Of a stretch of 64,000 bases of DNA, positions 22,900 to 34,577 are shown in pieces; the first letter of the stretch is position 1; each line of letters begins with the position of its first letter. A program made the translations under genes and the position numbers. The stretch lies in contig OW388300.1 in NCBI GenBank assembly GCA_936450465.1, positions 19,841,232-19,905,231 on the forward strand. Reading direction: 5' to 3'. The stretch is from Gibbula magus (taxonomy: Eukaryota; Mollusca; Gastropoda; Trochida; Trochidae). The notes under the pieces were generated by a model. It was not told where the DNA came from, made no database searches, and saw only the letters and a program-made list of their open reading frames with translations.

Positions 22900-23217
22900 C
22901 CATCCATCCATCCATCCATCCATCCATCCATCCATCCATCCATCCATCCATCCATCCATCCATCCATCCTTTCCAACCAACCATCCAACCATCCAACCAT
23001 CCATCCATCCATGCATGCATCCAAACATCCATCCTTTCCAAACATCCATCCTTTCCATCCATCAATCCTTTCCAACCAACCATCCAACCATCCATCCATC
23101 CATGCATGCATCCAAACATCCATCCTTTCCAAACATCCAACCATCCATTGATCCATCCATCAAACCAACCATCCATCCATCCATTCATCCATTCATCCAT
23201 TCATCCATTCATCCATA
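22900..23217 (+). repeat. (CATC)n tetranucleotide array with larger internal repeats
   Basis: A pure CATC run at 22900-22970 is followed by interrupted tracts. CATGCATGCATCCAAACATC occurs twice (about 23010 and 23100) within a roughly 90-bp larger repeat. Open frames on both strands (Met-Asp-Gly-Trp or His-Pro-Ser-Ile repeats) are microsatellite artefacts. Confidence 0.95.
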
Positions 23218-24277
23218 AACTTTTCGCTTTCCCATCTTCTCAAGAAATAACTCTAGAGAGCTGAAATCTTGTGTATAGACTCCTAATATTAGTCAAAGGG
23301 CAACGCCCTAAAAACCCAATTGTCATCTTCTTTTCCAGAACCAAAAGGGAAATCTCCTTTGTCGATCCAGACTATAAAATGATTTGGTAACTCTGATCTG
23401 CTTCCCCAAATAGGCCACTTTGATTTGATTTGAAGAGAATAAGAAGACATAATTTATTATCCACAGTAAAAGCAACCTTATTAAAGTGATGAGTTACAGG
23501 AGAATTGTCCAATGTTTATCATAATTCAAGTCAAACATCAGCGAGATAAACACGCTTATCACTGATTAATGCCACAACGAGAGGTTTGTTTTATGAAACC
23601 ATTAGTGCAGCTCTATGCTTTGATTCTCCCTTGTGGAGAATTATTACTTGTCGCAGCTTTCTACCTGTGTCAATATTGGTTATGGTTTTATAGCCCTCAG
23701 TAAATATTTGGGGTCGAAATAGATTTCATGACTGAGAAATTTGGATTACAGTTATTGCTCCATTATCATCACTCTTGATGATATATTTATTAATGTGAAA
23801 GATTCCGCTTTATAAACTTCACTCGTGTGGAAAATTAATGTGTTTTCTAGTATACTAAGACACACGAATGGAGATGTTATCAACGACTAAACCGCAGATT
23901 TATCGTGTGGGGTTTGGGCAATTGTTTGTCCTGTTGAGTGAAGCAATTCATAATGTTGAGGTGAATGTCAACTCACTGTTAGTTTATTAAATAGATTTAC
24001 AGATAAAGTCTCATTCTATTTCATTAATAAATTTGAAATAATTTTTATTAAATATTTAAGTTTTAGCTCATTAGGCCTAGCTAGGTAAAACGTTATAATG
24101 GTGAAGAAGTGACTGTTGCTGAAAATTATCAATTTAATGCTGGTTCATTTAGTATAGATACAATACAAAGGTGAAAGTAGTGATCTATAATTGAAAACTG
24201 GACAATAACACATGCCAATTGGTTAAATGTAAATTTGGAATCTTACCTAGAACAGGAAATACTTAGTGAACAAATAT
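23218..24277. other. Repeat-poor stretch, possible regulatory DNA
   Basis: No gene. GATA-type sites (AGATAAAC, CTTATCACTG) and RUNX-like ACCGCA (about 23893) and TGTGGGG (about 23908) are seen between 23500 and 23930. Speculative. Confidence 0.3.
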
Positions 24278-24441
24278 AACATGGTTTTATTTGGGATAAA
24301 ACTACCTTCAATAGTACAAATTTGTGTACTTTTTCGGGCCGAGTCCCATGCAGGATTCGAACCCAAACCCTCAGAGTAAGGCAACTATCGCCAGCAATGA
24401 CTTTACCAACAGCTTACCACAAGACCATTTCACCTTACCTA
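24278..24441 (-). mobile_element. tRNA-derived SINE (family B), longest copy
   Basis: On the minus strand: GTCTTGTGGTAAGCTGTTGG (A-box region), GGGTTCGAATCCTGC (B-box), ACTCGGCCCGAAAAAGTAC, ACTATTGAAGGTAG and CCCAAATAAAACCATGTT. It defines the family. Confidence 0.8.
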
Positions 24442-25073
24442 GCATAGACAAAAAGACAGATGTGGGTTGCTAATGTTTACTAGGTCATATATATATAGGA
24501 CATGTAATTTCAATTTCTGTATTTGTAAAAGGCTGTTTGTGAAATGTTTGGATTACTGAAATGAACCAAACAAGATGGAGTTGATCCCCTTTGATTCTAC
24601 AGACAAACGAGTACGTATTAAGAATATCAAATGAGTTTGATACCCTGGATATTTATAACTATCACACAAAAGTAGAATTTTTAATGTATTACAATCGCAA
24701 ACTACTGACACAGAAAGTAAGACATTATAAGTTATTAAAATTACAAACTACTGACACACTCAACTCCCATGTCAATCCACTGTCATTGAAGTTTACCGAT
24801 CCAATCACTATGATGATCGCTTGTCAAGGGCATTATCCGAACGCTTTTAATGAACCGCTGGATAAATAAGCAGAAATAGTGTATGTAACTAATCCGTTAC
24901 GGCTAATTGGCGTTCGGATTCGGAAACGGAATCAACGGATTAATGAATCAACATTTAATCTAATTTAAAAGTTTATATAGAGATTAGTTTGGTTATACAG
25001 CTTGCTACCGTTAGGACACTGCGAGATTCAGATTATCGGTGGCCGGACTATCGCGACTTGACTGTGTGAACTT
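24442..25073. other. Unassigned non-coding stretch
   Basis: No gene supported; a 92-codon frame at 24591-24869 is AT-rich and unrecognised. AATCCGTT and AACGGATT (about 24892 and 24936) form a small inverted repeat. Confidence 0.35.
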
Positions 25074-25081
25074 ATAATGAC

Positions 25082-25566
25082 TAGGGGTGACTATTGACCC
25101 AAAGAGACTATTGCGATAGCGATAGTCTATTGCCACTTACTATTGCGATAGCGATAGACTATTGAAACTCACTATTGCAATAACTATTGCGATAGGGTTT
25201 TTGTACAAATACGCAATAATCAGCTAGATTTGTTTACAGGTTTTAGTTGAAATGTTTAATTGATGTAAGGACTATGGAACCAAAATCAGTAAAGAAATCA
25301 TAAATGAAAAAACTATTTGTCATTTTGCTTTTTCCTATCTCCAGTTCTTCTCTTTTGACATTCTAAAATGAAAAATCTTGAATTAAATGCAGTGAGGCTT
25401 GTGTAAATCATTCATAATTAAGGGAAATTTAATAGTTTCGATAGTATCGATAATTAACATTACTATTGCGATAGCGATAGTGTTTTTGTATATACTATCG
25501 ATATAGTACTATTGGCAAGCCAACTATTGCGATGCATCGATAGTTCGATGTATTGTTACACCCCTA
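25082..25566. mobile_element. hAT-type MITE, 485 bp, with perfect 8-bp target duplication
   Basis: Left end TAGGGGTG and right end CACCCCTA are inverted repeats. ATAATGAC flanks both sides (25074-25081 and 25567-25574). The interior is dominated by repeats of CTATTGCGATAGCGATAG near both ends. The (T/C)AGGGGTGTAAC terminus is typical of animal hAT MITEs. Confidence 0.87.
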
Positions 25567-25574
25567 ATAATGAC

Positions 25575-26335
25575 CATAGTCAATAGTTTTTAATAGACCG
25601 GTGATTTTATGTTAGCTTCTAAATCAGTTTGCCTTTAGTCCATAGATAAACTGAAACATCTATTCTCTAAGTTGTTAGGCAACTAGTGTTTGATAGATCG
25701 GTGACCTTATGTAAATTGAGGCCTAGATTTGTTATCAGTCTCCTTTCAGTCTTATTGCTGAGGGCTTTAATGTCTATTCATAACTTCTGGAAACGTATGT
25801 TATTTGATAGACAGGTGTTTTTACCTGGTGAATAGAGAAATTTTCTTAATCAATTCTGACTGAAAGCTCACCTAATCCGATATTAAGAAAGAAATTATTA
25901 CAGAGGTGGTCCCGTGGTTAGTGAATATGTTATGGAATACATCCTGACAATGTTGTGTTAGGATCAATCATTAAGTTTTCAGTTAATATCTGATGGAAAT
26001 TAAGGCGTCATGTCAGGATAAGTAAGATTGACCATGAAACTAATTAAGGTTATGATTTCACACGTTGAAGCCTCTGAAATGTATCAGCTTTGTTTAGACA
26101 AAAACCTGTACTGGTGGAAATATTAACTTGTTTATGACAAGGGTCAGTTATCTATTATGAAGAATATCATGTTGTTTTGAAATTTCAGTGAAGCAATAAG
26201 CTTCAGTGAGTGGTTTAAGAGGGGCGATGGTGTTAAGGAACTCAAAACTTAAGATGTTAATTAATTGAAGAAAAGTTTTGTGTACTCTGAAATCTTTTTG
26301 TGGCAACAAAAGAAGCCATCAACCTAGAGTTTTTT
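25575..26335. other. Unassigned non-coding stretch next to the array
   Basis: No gene or repeat recognised. Similarity to the 2-kb units starts abruptly at about 26336. Confidence 0.4.
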
Positions 26336-26381
26336 ATATGTCCTTCCAAGATCGATCAACTTTTCATATGAAGTGGAGTTC

Positions 26382-26387
26382 TTTATT
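26382..26387 (-). promoter_or_regulatory. Candidate poly(A) signal AATAAA in U1
   Basis: Minus strand GCAATAAAG lies about 170 nt after the stop of exon-like copy 1. Also in U3 (33324-33329) and U7 (40881-40886). U2, U4, U5 and U6 have different bases at this place. Confidence 0.3.
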
Positions 26388-26556
26388 GCAATGTCAATTT
26401 AAAATAAAAATGTTGATAATTTAATCTTCTTCTTTCTTGCACAATTCTTAAAGAGTCATAACACCAAATCCTAGTGTCATGAATAATTTCAGTCTCGACA
26501 GAAAAATAGAAATAAATTGGACTATTAGTAACGTTTGTAAAACCTCATGATTTAGA

Positions 26557-26829
26557 TTATGACAGTGGATCCATCACTTTGTTTGAAGTGTCGGCCATAA
26601 TGGTGAGAATCTGCTGCATGACAGACTGGTATAATCTTGCAGACAGACGTTCTCTCCCCGGAGAGAGATGATGTACTATATGATCACACTGGGTAATACT
26701 ATTGATGCAGTTATGAAGATCTGGGGAGAACTCGGGTCTTTGAGTTTTATAAGCGGTTCAATGAGGGTTGACAGATCACAGATATGGTGATAATGTTTCT
26801 CATGGGGTTGAGTGCTGTCTACTTTGGAA
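26557..26829 (-). pseudogene. Exon-like segment, copy 1 (U1), unidentified protein
   Basis: Read on the minus strand, 273 nt from the acceptor position to the stop TAA. The first part translates to a coding-like run including HYHHICDLSTLIEPLIKLKD. After that, the next frame continues with DLHNCINSITQCDHIVHHLS and ends SVMQQILTIMADTSNKVMDP-L-S-stop, so one base is missing near CCCGAG. In this copy the acceptor reads TTTTTCAC, so the AG is lost. The protein family is not recognised. Could be the remains of a gene's last exon. Confidence 0.45.
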
Positions 26830-28343
26830 GTGAAAAATAAGTGGCACAGTTGGAAATATGTCACTTGAAGAATGGAGTGAGAAATTGTTCTACTTTGTTT
26901 CTTAAAGAGATGCAAAATGGTCGTTGCTGATAAATTACATTAAACAATTTTATCAGAAAAAATATTCTCAATGAAAAATGTTTTTGTGCACTTTATAACT
27001 TTATCATATGTAGTGAACATAAATATTGGTCTGTTGGTTATTCATAAATGAGATTTGGAAAAGCAAACTTAGGGTTTTTGAGTAAATGATTTTGGTTAAA
27101 AGGGTATTTTGTTTGAACAACATGAAGACATGACCGCAGAATAAATAAGGTAATTATATTTTGTCACTTGCAAATGCAAAGATAAACAAACGTTGAAAAT
27201 GTGACATTGTGAAACGTCAAGATTTGACAAACAATATTGATTTTGATAGAGTGGTGGTCACATTTGAAGAAGTTTTTACATGAAATGTATGATTTTGATG
27301 GATATGTTTATTGAATGTTTCCTTTATAACTTACCCTGAAGAATATTCTTATCTAGGTCAAATAATTTCACAGTGAAAATTCAAATAGGTTATGGCATTA
27401 ACTGATAACTAAACATAAAGTAACATTACATTGTTTTGGAATTATGTTCCAACACATTAATTACATATTTCTTTCTAACTTTAATGTTAATAAATGGTTT
27501 CAGATAGTCTTGTATTGAAATTCCATTTTCCCCAAATAAATAGGCTTTCAGTAGTGGTTTTGGTTTTAAGAGATGCAAAACTATTAGATTAACGGGGAAA
27601 ACAGCTGTTTACTAAATGGAAAAAAGGAATGTTTAATATTTATGCAATTATGATTTTCTCTGAACTCAGTTTTTCCAACCAAAAAAACATTACTGCTTGT
27701 GTGTATTTAAGACACTAAAAGTTAATATGATGAGTGTTTTCTGTATTGGTTAAAATCTGAAATTTAATCCAATAAGCATCTGTTTTTCATAAAATTCCAT
27801 TTAATGTTAAAGAATTCTTGCCGATCAAGTCTGTTTCACTTCAGTTATTAAATGTTAGTTCTTTATGAAACATCAAAACTTATAACATCTCATTTCTGTT
27901 GAAATAACTTTACTTTTAGATACCATTCCAATGTTTCCTGAATGGGTAAAATGGAATGTTTTAACATAATTATCAATTTCTCTTAAACCAACCTTTCCAA
28001 CCAAAAACCATGCATTACTGCAAATTGTTCAGATTAAACACATTCAACCTTAATGTAATAAGTATTTTTTTATTGATTAGAATCTGAAAATAAATCAAAT
28101 TATAGTCTGTTTTTCGTGAAATTCTATTCAATGTTAAAGAATCCTTGTCCCAGATGTCTGTTTCACTTTTATATCCTTTATTTAGTGTTAGTGCTTTGTG
28201 GAAAACATCTCAGTTCTGGTAAAGTAACTTGACTTTAACATACCATTTCACTGGTTTATATTTCCCAAGCTCAGTGAAGATATTACAAACTAAATAGGCA
28301 TTTGATCTCCATCAATCTTTCTTTTCTTATAAAAATGTCTTAA

Positions 28344-29822
28344 CCCTTACGTTGCGTATATATATTTTACCATTTTTAGCCCCTGTGGCGGAATTTACAG
28401 GCTCGCAGCTCGCAGCAGTAGTTTGAGCTTAGGCACTAACGAGCTCTGCTGGCGGAATTTCCAGGCGGCGATTACGGTACCGTTTTTACGAAATGTACCA
28501 CATCTACATGGCGAATAAGGACTATATACGGGCGTTCAATACAAATTCAAGTAGCGACACCCGTACACAAATGGCTTATTCACACCCGAAACTTTGAATG
28601 AATTTTCTATGATTTTTCGTTTTTATTCTATTACTTTCGAAAGATTGTCTTTAATTCGGGCCTCGTAACATCATAAATACCAAACGAAAAAAAATCCATT
28701 TATATACGGAATTGAAGACAAGATGTCTAGCTTCACAATGATATAAAAATTATTAGAATGCGACCTTTGGTTCTAATTCTATAGCTATGTAAAGTTTTCT
28801 TTATTTCCACCTATAAAATCGTCAATACTTACAACATGTATGCGGCATTGCAAACGGTCGTTCATCGCACTTTTCCAAGAAATCATAATCTCGAACCAGT
28901 TGACAAATAAGCACATGTCAACCCAAATATGGTTATGTTGTTTGACTTTTCAAATAAACGCTAACCTCGAACCATAACTGATGAAAATATGTTGATTAGT
29001 TTGTGTGCCGTTTGGTTTCACATGCCTCTCAGAAAGGTAAAATTGTATCTTTATTTCTGTGAATAAATCTGCGCATTTTATATAGTATAAAAGATTATTC
29101 TTTTCGGTTTATTGTGATATAAAAATTATGAAAATGCATTCAGTATTTTAGCCGTGATAAATGTTTTAGAAGTTGTGAAAATCGCCGATTGTTTCAAAAT
29201 TTATGAAGTGTAAACATGACCTTTTTCACGGCGCTTGCTGTGTCTTTATTATTTTTTTGAGATTTTCTAATTTTATATGGGAATGTAGTCCATTGTTTCC
29301 CCTTTATTTTGCCGTATTTTTTTTTGAGAACAAACAATTCGCTCACATAATATGAAGTTAGGGAGTAAGGCGAGTTAGCGATTTTTTTCCCCGTCTCGCG
29401 AGATGCGAGGCAGATAGCAGTCTCGGGCGAGGCAAACCCGAGGCAATACAAACACGTGGGTGAAAATAGCCTCAAGCGAATTAATGCTTCGGGGGCTAAG
29501 CCCGACATAATTGGCCTTTTGTAAAGCTAATTATCAATGCGTTACGGGTCAACAATGCACACGCAATTTGGTGTGAATTTTACTTGATATTTCGACCTGA
29601 CATTCACACAGACTCGTTATCGTGGCTATCTGCGAGATGTATGTAAACAAGTTTTCATGTGGCGATATACGGAAACACTTCGTCTCGCATTTCGCCTGGG
29701 GGGCAAATATAATTATTACTGACCCGGTAAATGCACTAAGTCCAACGTACGGGTCTCGCCAAGGGTTCTAACATTTTTCTCTATGAGCCTCCCGGATAAT
29801 TACGGGACCCGCAAGTTAAGGG
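28344..29822 (+). mobile_element. piggyBac-like non-autonomous element, copy 2, intact target duplication
   Basis: 1479 bp with TTAA on both sides (28340-28343, 29823-29826) and ends CCCTTACGTTGCG / CGCAAGTTAAGGG. Inserted into the 2-kb array: other units read GTCCTAAGATTTTT where this unit reads GTCTTAA-element-TTAAGATTTTT. Confidence 0.9.
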
Positions 29823-30031
29823 TTAAGATTTTTATAAACTTTTCATTTGAAGTGGAGTTTTGTCTTGTGATGTCAGTTTAAGTAAAAATATTGAAAATCT
29901 TTGTCTTCTCATTGCACAATTCTTTAAGAGTCATAACACCAAATCCTAGTGTCATGAATAATTTCAGTCTCGACAGAAAAATAGAAATAAATTGGACTAT
30001 TGGTAACGTTTGTAAAACCTCATGATTTAGA

Positions 30032-30304
30032 TTATGACAGTGGATCCATCACTTTGTTTGAAGTGTCGGCCATAATGGTGAGAATCTGCTGCATGACAGA
30101 CTGGTATAATCTTGCAGACAGACGTTCTCTCCCCGGAGAGAGATGATGTACTATATGATCACACTGGGTAATACTATTGATGCAGTTATGAAGATCTCGG
30201 GAGGACTCGGGTCTTTGAGTTTTATAAGCGGTTCAATGAGGGTTGACAGATCACAGATATGGTGATAATGTTTCTCATGGGGTTGAGTATTGTCTACTTT
30301 GGAA
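30032..30304 (-). pseudogene. Exon-like segment, copy 2 (U2)
   Basis: 273 nt, with an intact acceptor-like TTATTTTTCAG before it and stop TAA at the end. It shares the frame break of copy 1 (GACCCGAG). The following bases differ slightly (TCCTCCCGAGATC). Confidence 0.45.
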
Positions 30305-30498
30305 CTGAAAAATAAGTGGCACAGTTGGAAATTTGGCACTTGAAGAATGGAGTGAGAAATTGTTCTACTTTGTTTCTTAAAGAGATGCAAAATGGTCATT
30401 GCTGATAAATTACATTAAACAATTTTATCAGAAAAACTATTCTCCATGGAAAATGTTTTTGTGCACTTTATAACTTTATCATTTGTAGTGAACATTAA

Positions 30499-31977
30499 CC
30501 CTTAACATGCGGGCGACGGAATTATCCGGGCGGGCTATAAGCTATTCCTAGGTGTCTGAATACGGGTCCCGGATACAAGACTTAGAATAATTCACGGCTG
30601 TCTAAGTATATCCTATCCCCCATACAGGGTCACGAGTCGAATGTGTCCTCGACCCGACCCATGAGAATGGCTGTATTTACGCATCGCGACCCGACATGAG
30701 AATAAAGCTTTGTTCAGTGTGTGGTCGGAATATCAAGCAAAATTCACACCAATTTGCGTGTGCATTGTTGACCCGTAACGCATCGATAATTAGCTTTACA
30801 AAAGGCCAATTATGACGGGCTAAGCCCCCGAAGCATTAATTCGCTTGAGGCTATTTTCACCCACGTGTTTGTATTGCCTCGGGTTTGCCTCGCCCGAGAC
30901 TGCTATCTGCCTCACATCTCGCGAGACGGGGAAAAAAATCGCTAACTCGCCTTACTCCCGCACTTCATATCATGTGAGCGAATTGTTTGTTTTCAAAAAA
31001 AAATACGGCAAAATAAAGGGGAAACAATGGACTACATTCCAATATAAAATTAGAAAATCTCAAAAAAATAATAAAGACACAGCAAGCGCCGTGAAAAAGG
31101 TCATGTTTACACTTCATAAATTTTGAAACAATCGGCGATTTTCAGAACTTCTAAAACATTTATCAAGGCTAAAATACTGAATGCATTTTCATAATTTTTA
31201 TATCACAATAAACCGAAAAGAATAATCTTTTATTCTATATAAAATGCGCAGATTTATTCACAGAAATAAAGATACAATTTTACCTTTCTGAGAGGCATGT
31301 GAAACCAAACGGCACACAAACTAATCAACATATTTTCATCAGTTATGGTTCGAGGTTAGCGTTTATTTGAAAAGTCAAACAACATAACCATATTTGGGTT
31401 GACATGTGCTTATTTGTCAACTGGTTCGAGATTATGATTTCTTGGAAAAGTGCGATGAACGACCGTTTGCAATGCCGCATACATGTTGTAAGTATTGACG
31501 ATTTTATAGGTGGAAATAAAGACAAACTTTACATAGCTATAGAATTATAACCAAAGGTCGCATTCTAATAATTTTTATATCATTGTGAAGCTAGACATCT
31601 TGTCTTCAATTCCGTATATAAATGGAATTTTTTTCGTTTCCTATTTATGATGTTACGAGGCCCGAATAAAAGATAATCTTTCGAAAGTAATAGAATAAAA
31701 ACGAAAAAACATAGAAAATTCATTCAAAGTTTCGAGTGTGAATTAGCCATTTGTGTACGGGTGTCGCTACTTGAATTTGTATTGAACGCCCGTATATAGT
31801 CCTTATTCGCCATGTAGATGCGGTATATTTTGTAAAAACGATACCGGAATCGCCGCCTGGAAATTCCGCCAGCAGAGCTAGTTAGTGCCAAAGCCCAAAC
31901 TACTGCTGCGAGCTGCGAGCCTGTAAATTCCGCCACAGGGGCAAAAAATGGTAAAATATATATACGCAACGTAAGGG
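30499..31977 (-). mobile_element. piggyBac-like non-autonomous element, copy 3, inverted
   Basis: 1479 bp, reverse orientation to copies 1 and 2. Left flank TTAA (30495-30498), right flank ATAA (31978-31981). It sits in U2 of the array; the empty form in other units is GTGAACATAAATATTGGTC. The end near 30499 is more diverged (CCCTTAACATGCGGGC). Confidence 0.87.
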
Positions 31978-33284
31978 ATAATATTGGTCTATTGGTTATT
32001 CATAAATGAGATTTGGAAAAGCAAACTGTGGGTTTTTGAGTAAATGATTTTGGTTGAAAGGATATTTTGTTTGAACAACATGAAGACATGACCGCAGAAT
32101 AAATAAGGTAATTATATTTTGTCACTTGCAAATGCAAAGATAAACAGAGTAAATATGACATTGTGAGACGTCAAGATTTGACAAACAATATTGATTTTGA
32201 TAGAGTGGTGGTCACATTTGAAGAACTTTTTACATGAAATGAATGTTTTTGATGGATATGTTTATTGAATGTTTCCTTTATAACTTACCCTGAAGAATAT
32301 TCTTATCTAGGTCAAATACTTTCACAGTGAAAACTCAAATGGGTTATGTCATTAACTGAGGACTATACAGCGAGTATCATTACGTTGTTATGGAATTATG
32401 TTCAACACATTAAGTACACATATATTGTTTCGATCTTTAATGTTTAATTAATGGTTTCAGATATTCCTATATTTACGTTCCATTTTCCCCAAATAAATAT
32501 GCTTTCAGTAGTGGTTTTGGTTTTAAGAGATGCAAAACTATTTGATTAACGGGGAAAATGTTTTTTACTAAATGAGAAAATGGAATGTTTTAATATTTAT
32601 CCAATTATTATTTTCTCTGAATTCAGTTTTCCAACCAAAAAACCATTACTGCTAGTGTTTGTATTTAAGACATTAAAAGTTAATATGATGAGTGTTTTCT
32701 GTATTGGTTAAAATCTGAAATTTAATCCAATAAGCATCTGTTTTTCATAAAATTCCATTCAATATTAAAGAATCCTTGCCGATCAAGTCTGTTTCACTTC
32801 TGTTATTAAATGTTAGTTCTTTATGAAACATCAAAACTTATAACATCTCATTTCTGTTGAAATATCTTGACTGTAACATACCATTTCATATGGTTGCTGA
32901 ATGGGAAAATGGAATGTTTTAACATAATTATCAATTTCTCTGAAACCAACCTTTCCAACAAAAAACTGCAAATTGTTCAGATTAAACACTTTAGACCTTA
33001 ATGTAATAAGTATTTTTTTATTGATTAGAATCTGAATCAAATTAGAGTCTGTTTTTCATGAAATTCTATTCAATGTTAAAAAATCCTTGCCCCTGATGTC
33101 TGTTTCACTTTTATATCCTTTATTTGGTGTTAGTGCTTACTGGAGAAACATCTCATTTCTGGTAAAATAACTTGACTTTAACATACCATTTCAAGGGTTT
33201 ATATTTCCCAAGCTCAGTGAAGATATTACACACTAAATAGGCATTTGATCTCCATCAATCTTTCTTTTCTTATAAAAATGTCCT

Positions 33285-34091
33285 AAGATTTTTTATAAAC
33301 TTTTCATGTGAAGTGGAGTTTTTTTTATTGCAATGTCAATTTAAAATAAAAATGTTGATAATCTTCTTCTTTCTTGCACAATTCTTTAAGAGTCATAACA
33401 CCAAATCCTAGTGTCATGAATAATTTCAGTCTCAACAGAAAAATAGAAATAAATTGGACTATTGGTAACGTTTGTAAAACCTCATGATTTAGATTATGAC
33501 AAAATCTGAAATTTAATCCAATAAGCATCTGTTTTTCATAAAATTCCATTCAATATTAAAGAATCCTTGCCGATCAAGTCTGTTTCACTTCAGTTATTAA
33601 ATGTTAGTTCTTTTATAATTATGAAACATCAAAACTTATAACATCTCATTTCTGTTGAAATAACTTGACTTTTAGATACCATTTCATATGTTTCCTGATT
33701 TGGAAAATGGAATGTTTTAACATAATTATCAATTTCTCTGAAACCAACCTTTCCAACCAAAAACCATTACTGCAAATTGTTCAGATTAAACACATTAAAC
33801 CTTAATGTAAAAAGTATTTTTTATTGATTAGAATCTGAAAATGAATTAAATTATAGTCTGTTTTTCGTGAAATTCTATTCAATGTTAAAGAATCCTTGTC
33901 CCAGATGTCTGTTTCACTTTTATATCCTTTATTTGGTGTTAGTGCTTTATAGAAAACATCTCAGTTCTTTTGAAATAACTTGACTTTAACATACCATTTC
34001 ACAGGTGTATATATTTCCCAAACTCAGTGAAGATATTACACACTAAATAGGGATTTGATTTCCATCAAACTTTCTTTTCTTATAAAAATGT
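33285..34091 (-). repeat. Internally deleted array unit (U3)
   Basis: Only about 807 bp. The join at 33500/33501 removes the exon-like segment and the following sequence up to AAAATCTGAAATTTAATCC. Confidence 0.85.
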
Positions 34092-34304
34092 CCTAAGATT
34101 TTTATAAACTTTTCATATGAAGTGGAATTTTGTCTGGTGATGTCAGTTTAAGTAAAAATATTGATAATCTTTGTCTAATTCTCATTGCACAATTCTTTAA
34201 GAGTCATAACACCAAATCCTAGTGTCATGAATAATTTCAGTCTCAACAGAAAAATAGAAATAAATTGGACTATTGGTAACGTTTGTAAAACCTCATGATT
34301 TAGA

Positions 34305-34577
34305 TTATGACAGTGGATCCATCACTTTGTTTGAAGTGTCGGCCATAATGGTGAGAAGCTGCTGCATGACAGACTGGTATAATCTTGCAGACAGACGTTC
34401 TCTCCCCGGAGAGAGATGATGTACTATATGATCACACTGGGTAATACTATTGATGCAGTTATGAAGATCTGGGGAGAACTCGGGTCTTTGAGTTTTATAA
34501 GCGGTTCAATGAGGGTTGACAGATCACAGATATGGTGATAATGTTTCTCATGGGGTTGAGTGCTGTCTACTTTGGAA
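34305..34577 (-). pseudogene. Exon-like segment, copy 3 (U4)
   Basis: 273 nt; acceptor-like TTATTTTTCAG intact; stop TAA. Same frame break (GACCCGAGTTCTCC). The reading frame over the first part is identical to copy 4. Differs from copy 1 by an isoleucine-to-leucine change in the QQILTIM block. Confidence 0.45.

Noticed and set aside
22900..23217. CRISPR-like direct repeats
   Set aside because: No regular spacers; simple tetranucleotide repeat in a eukaryotic context. The minisatellites were rejected as CRISPR for the same reason.
22824..23264. Open frames of up to 122 codons on both strands
   Set aside because: Products of the CATC microsatellite: Met-Asp-Gly-Trp on one strand and His-Pro-Ser-Ile on the other.
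24591..24869. 92-codon plus-strand frame
   Set aside because: AT-rich, no motif, no splice context; expected by chance in this composition.
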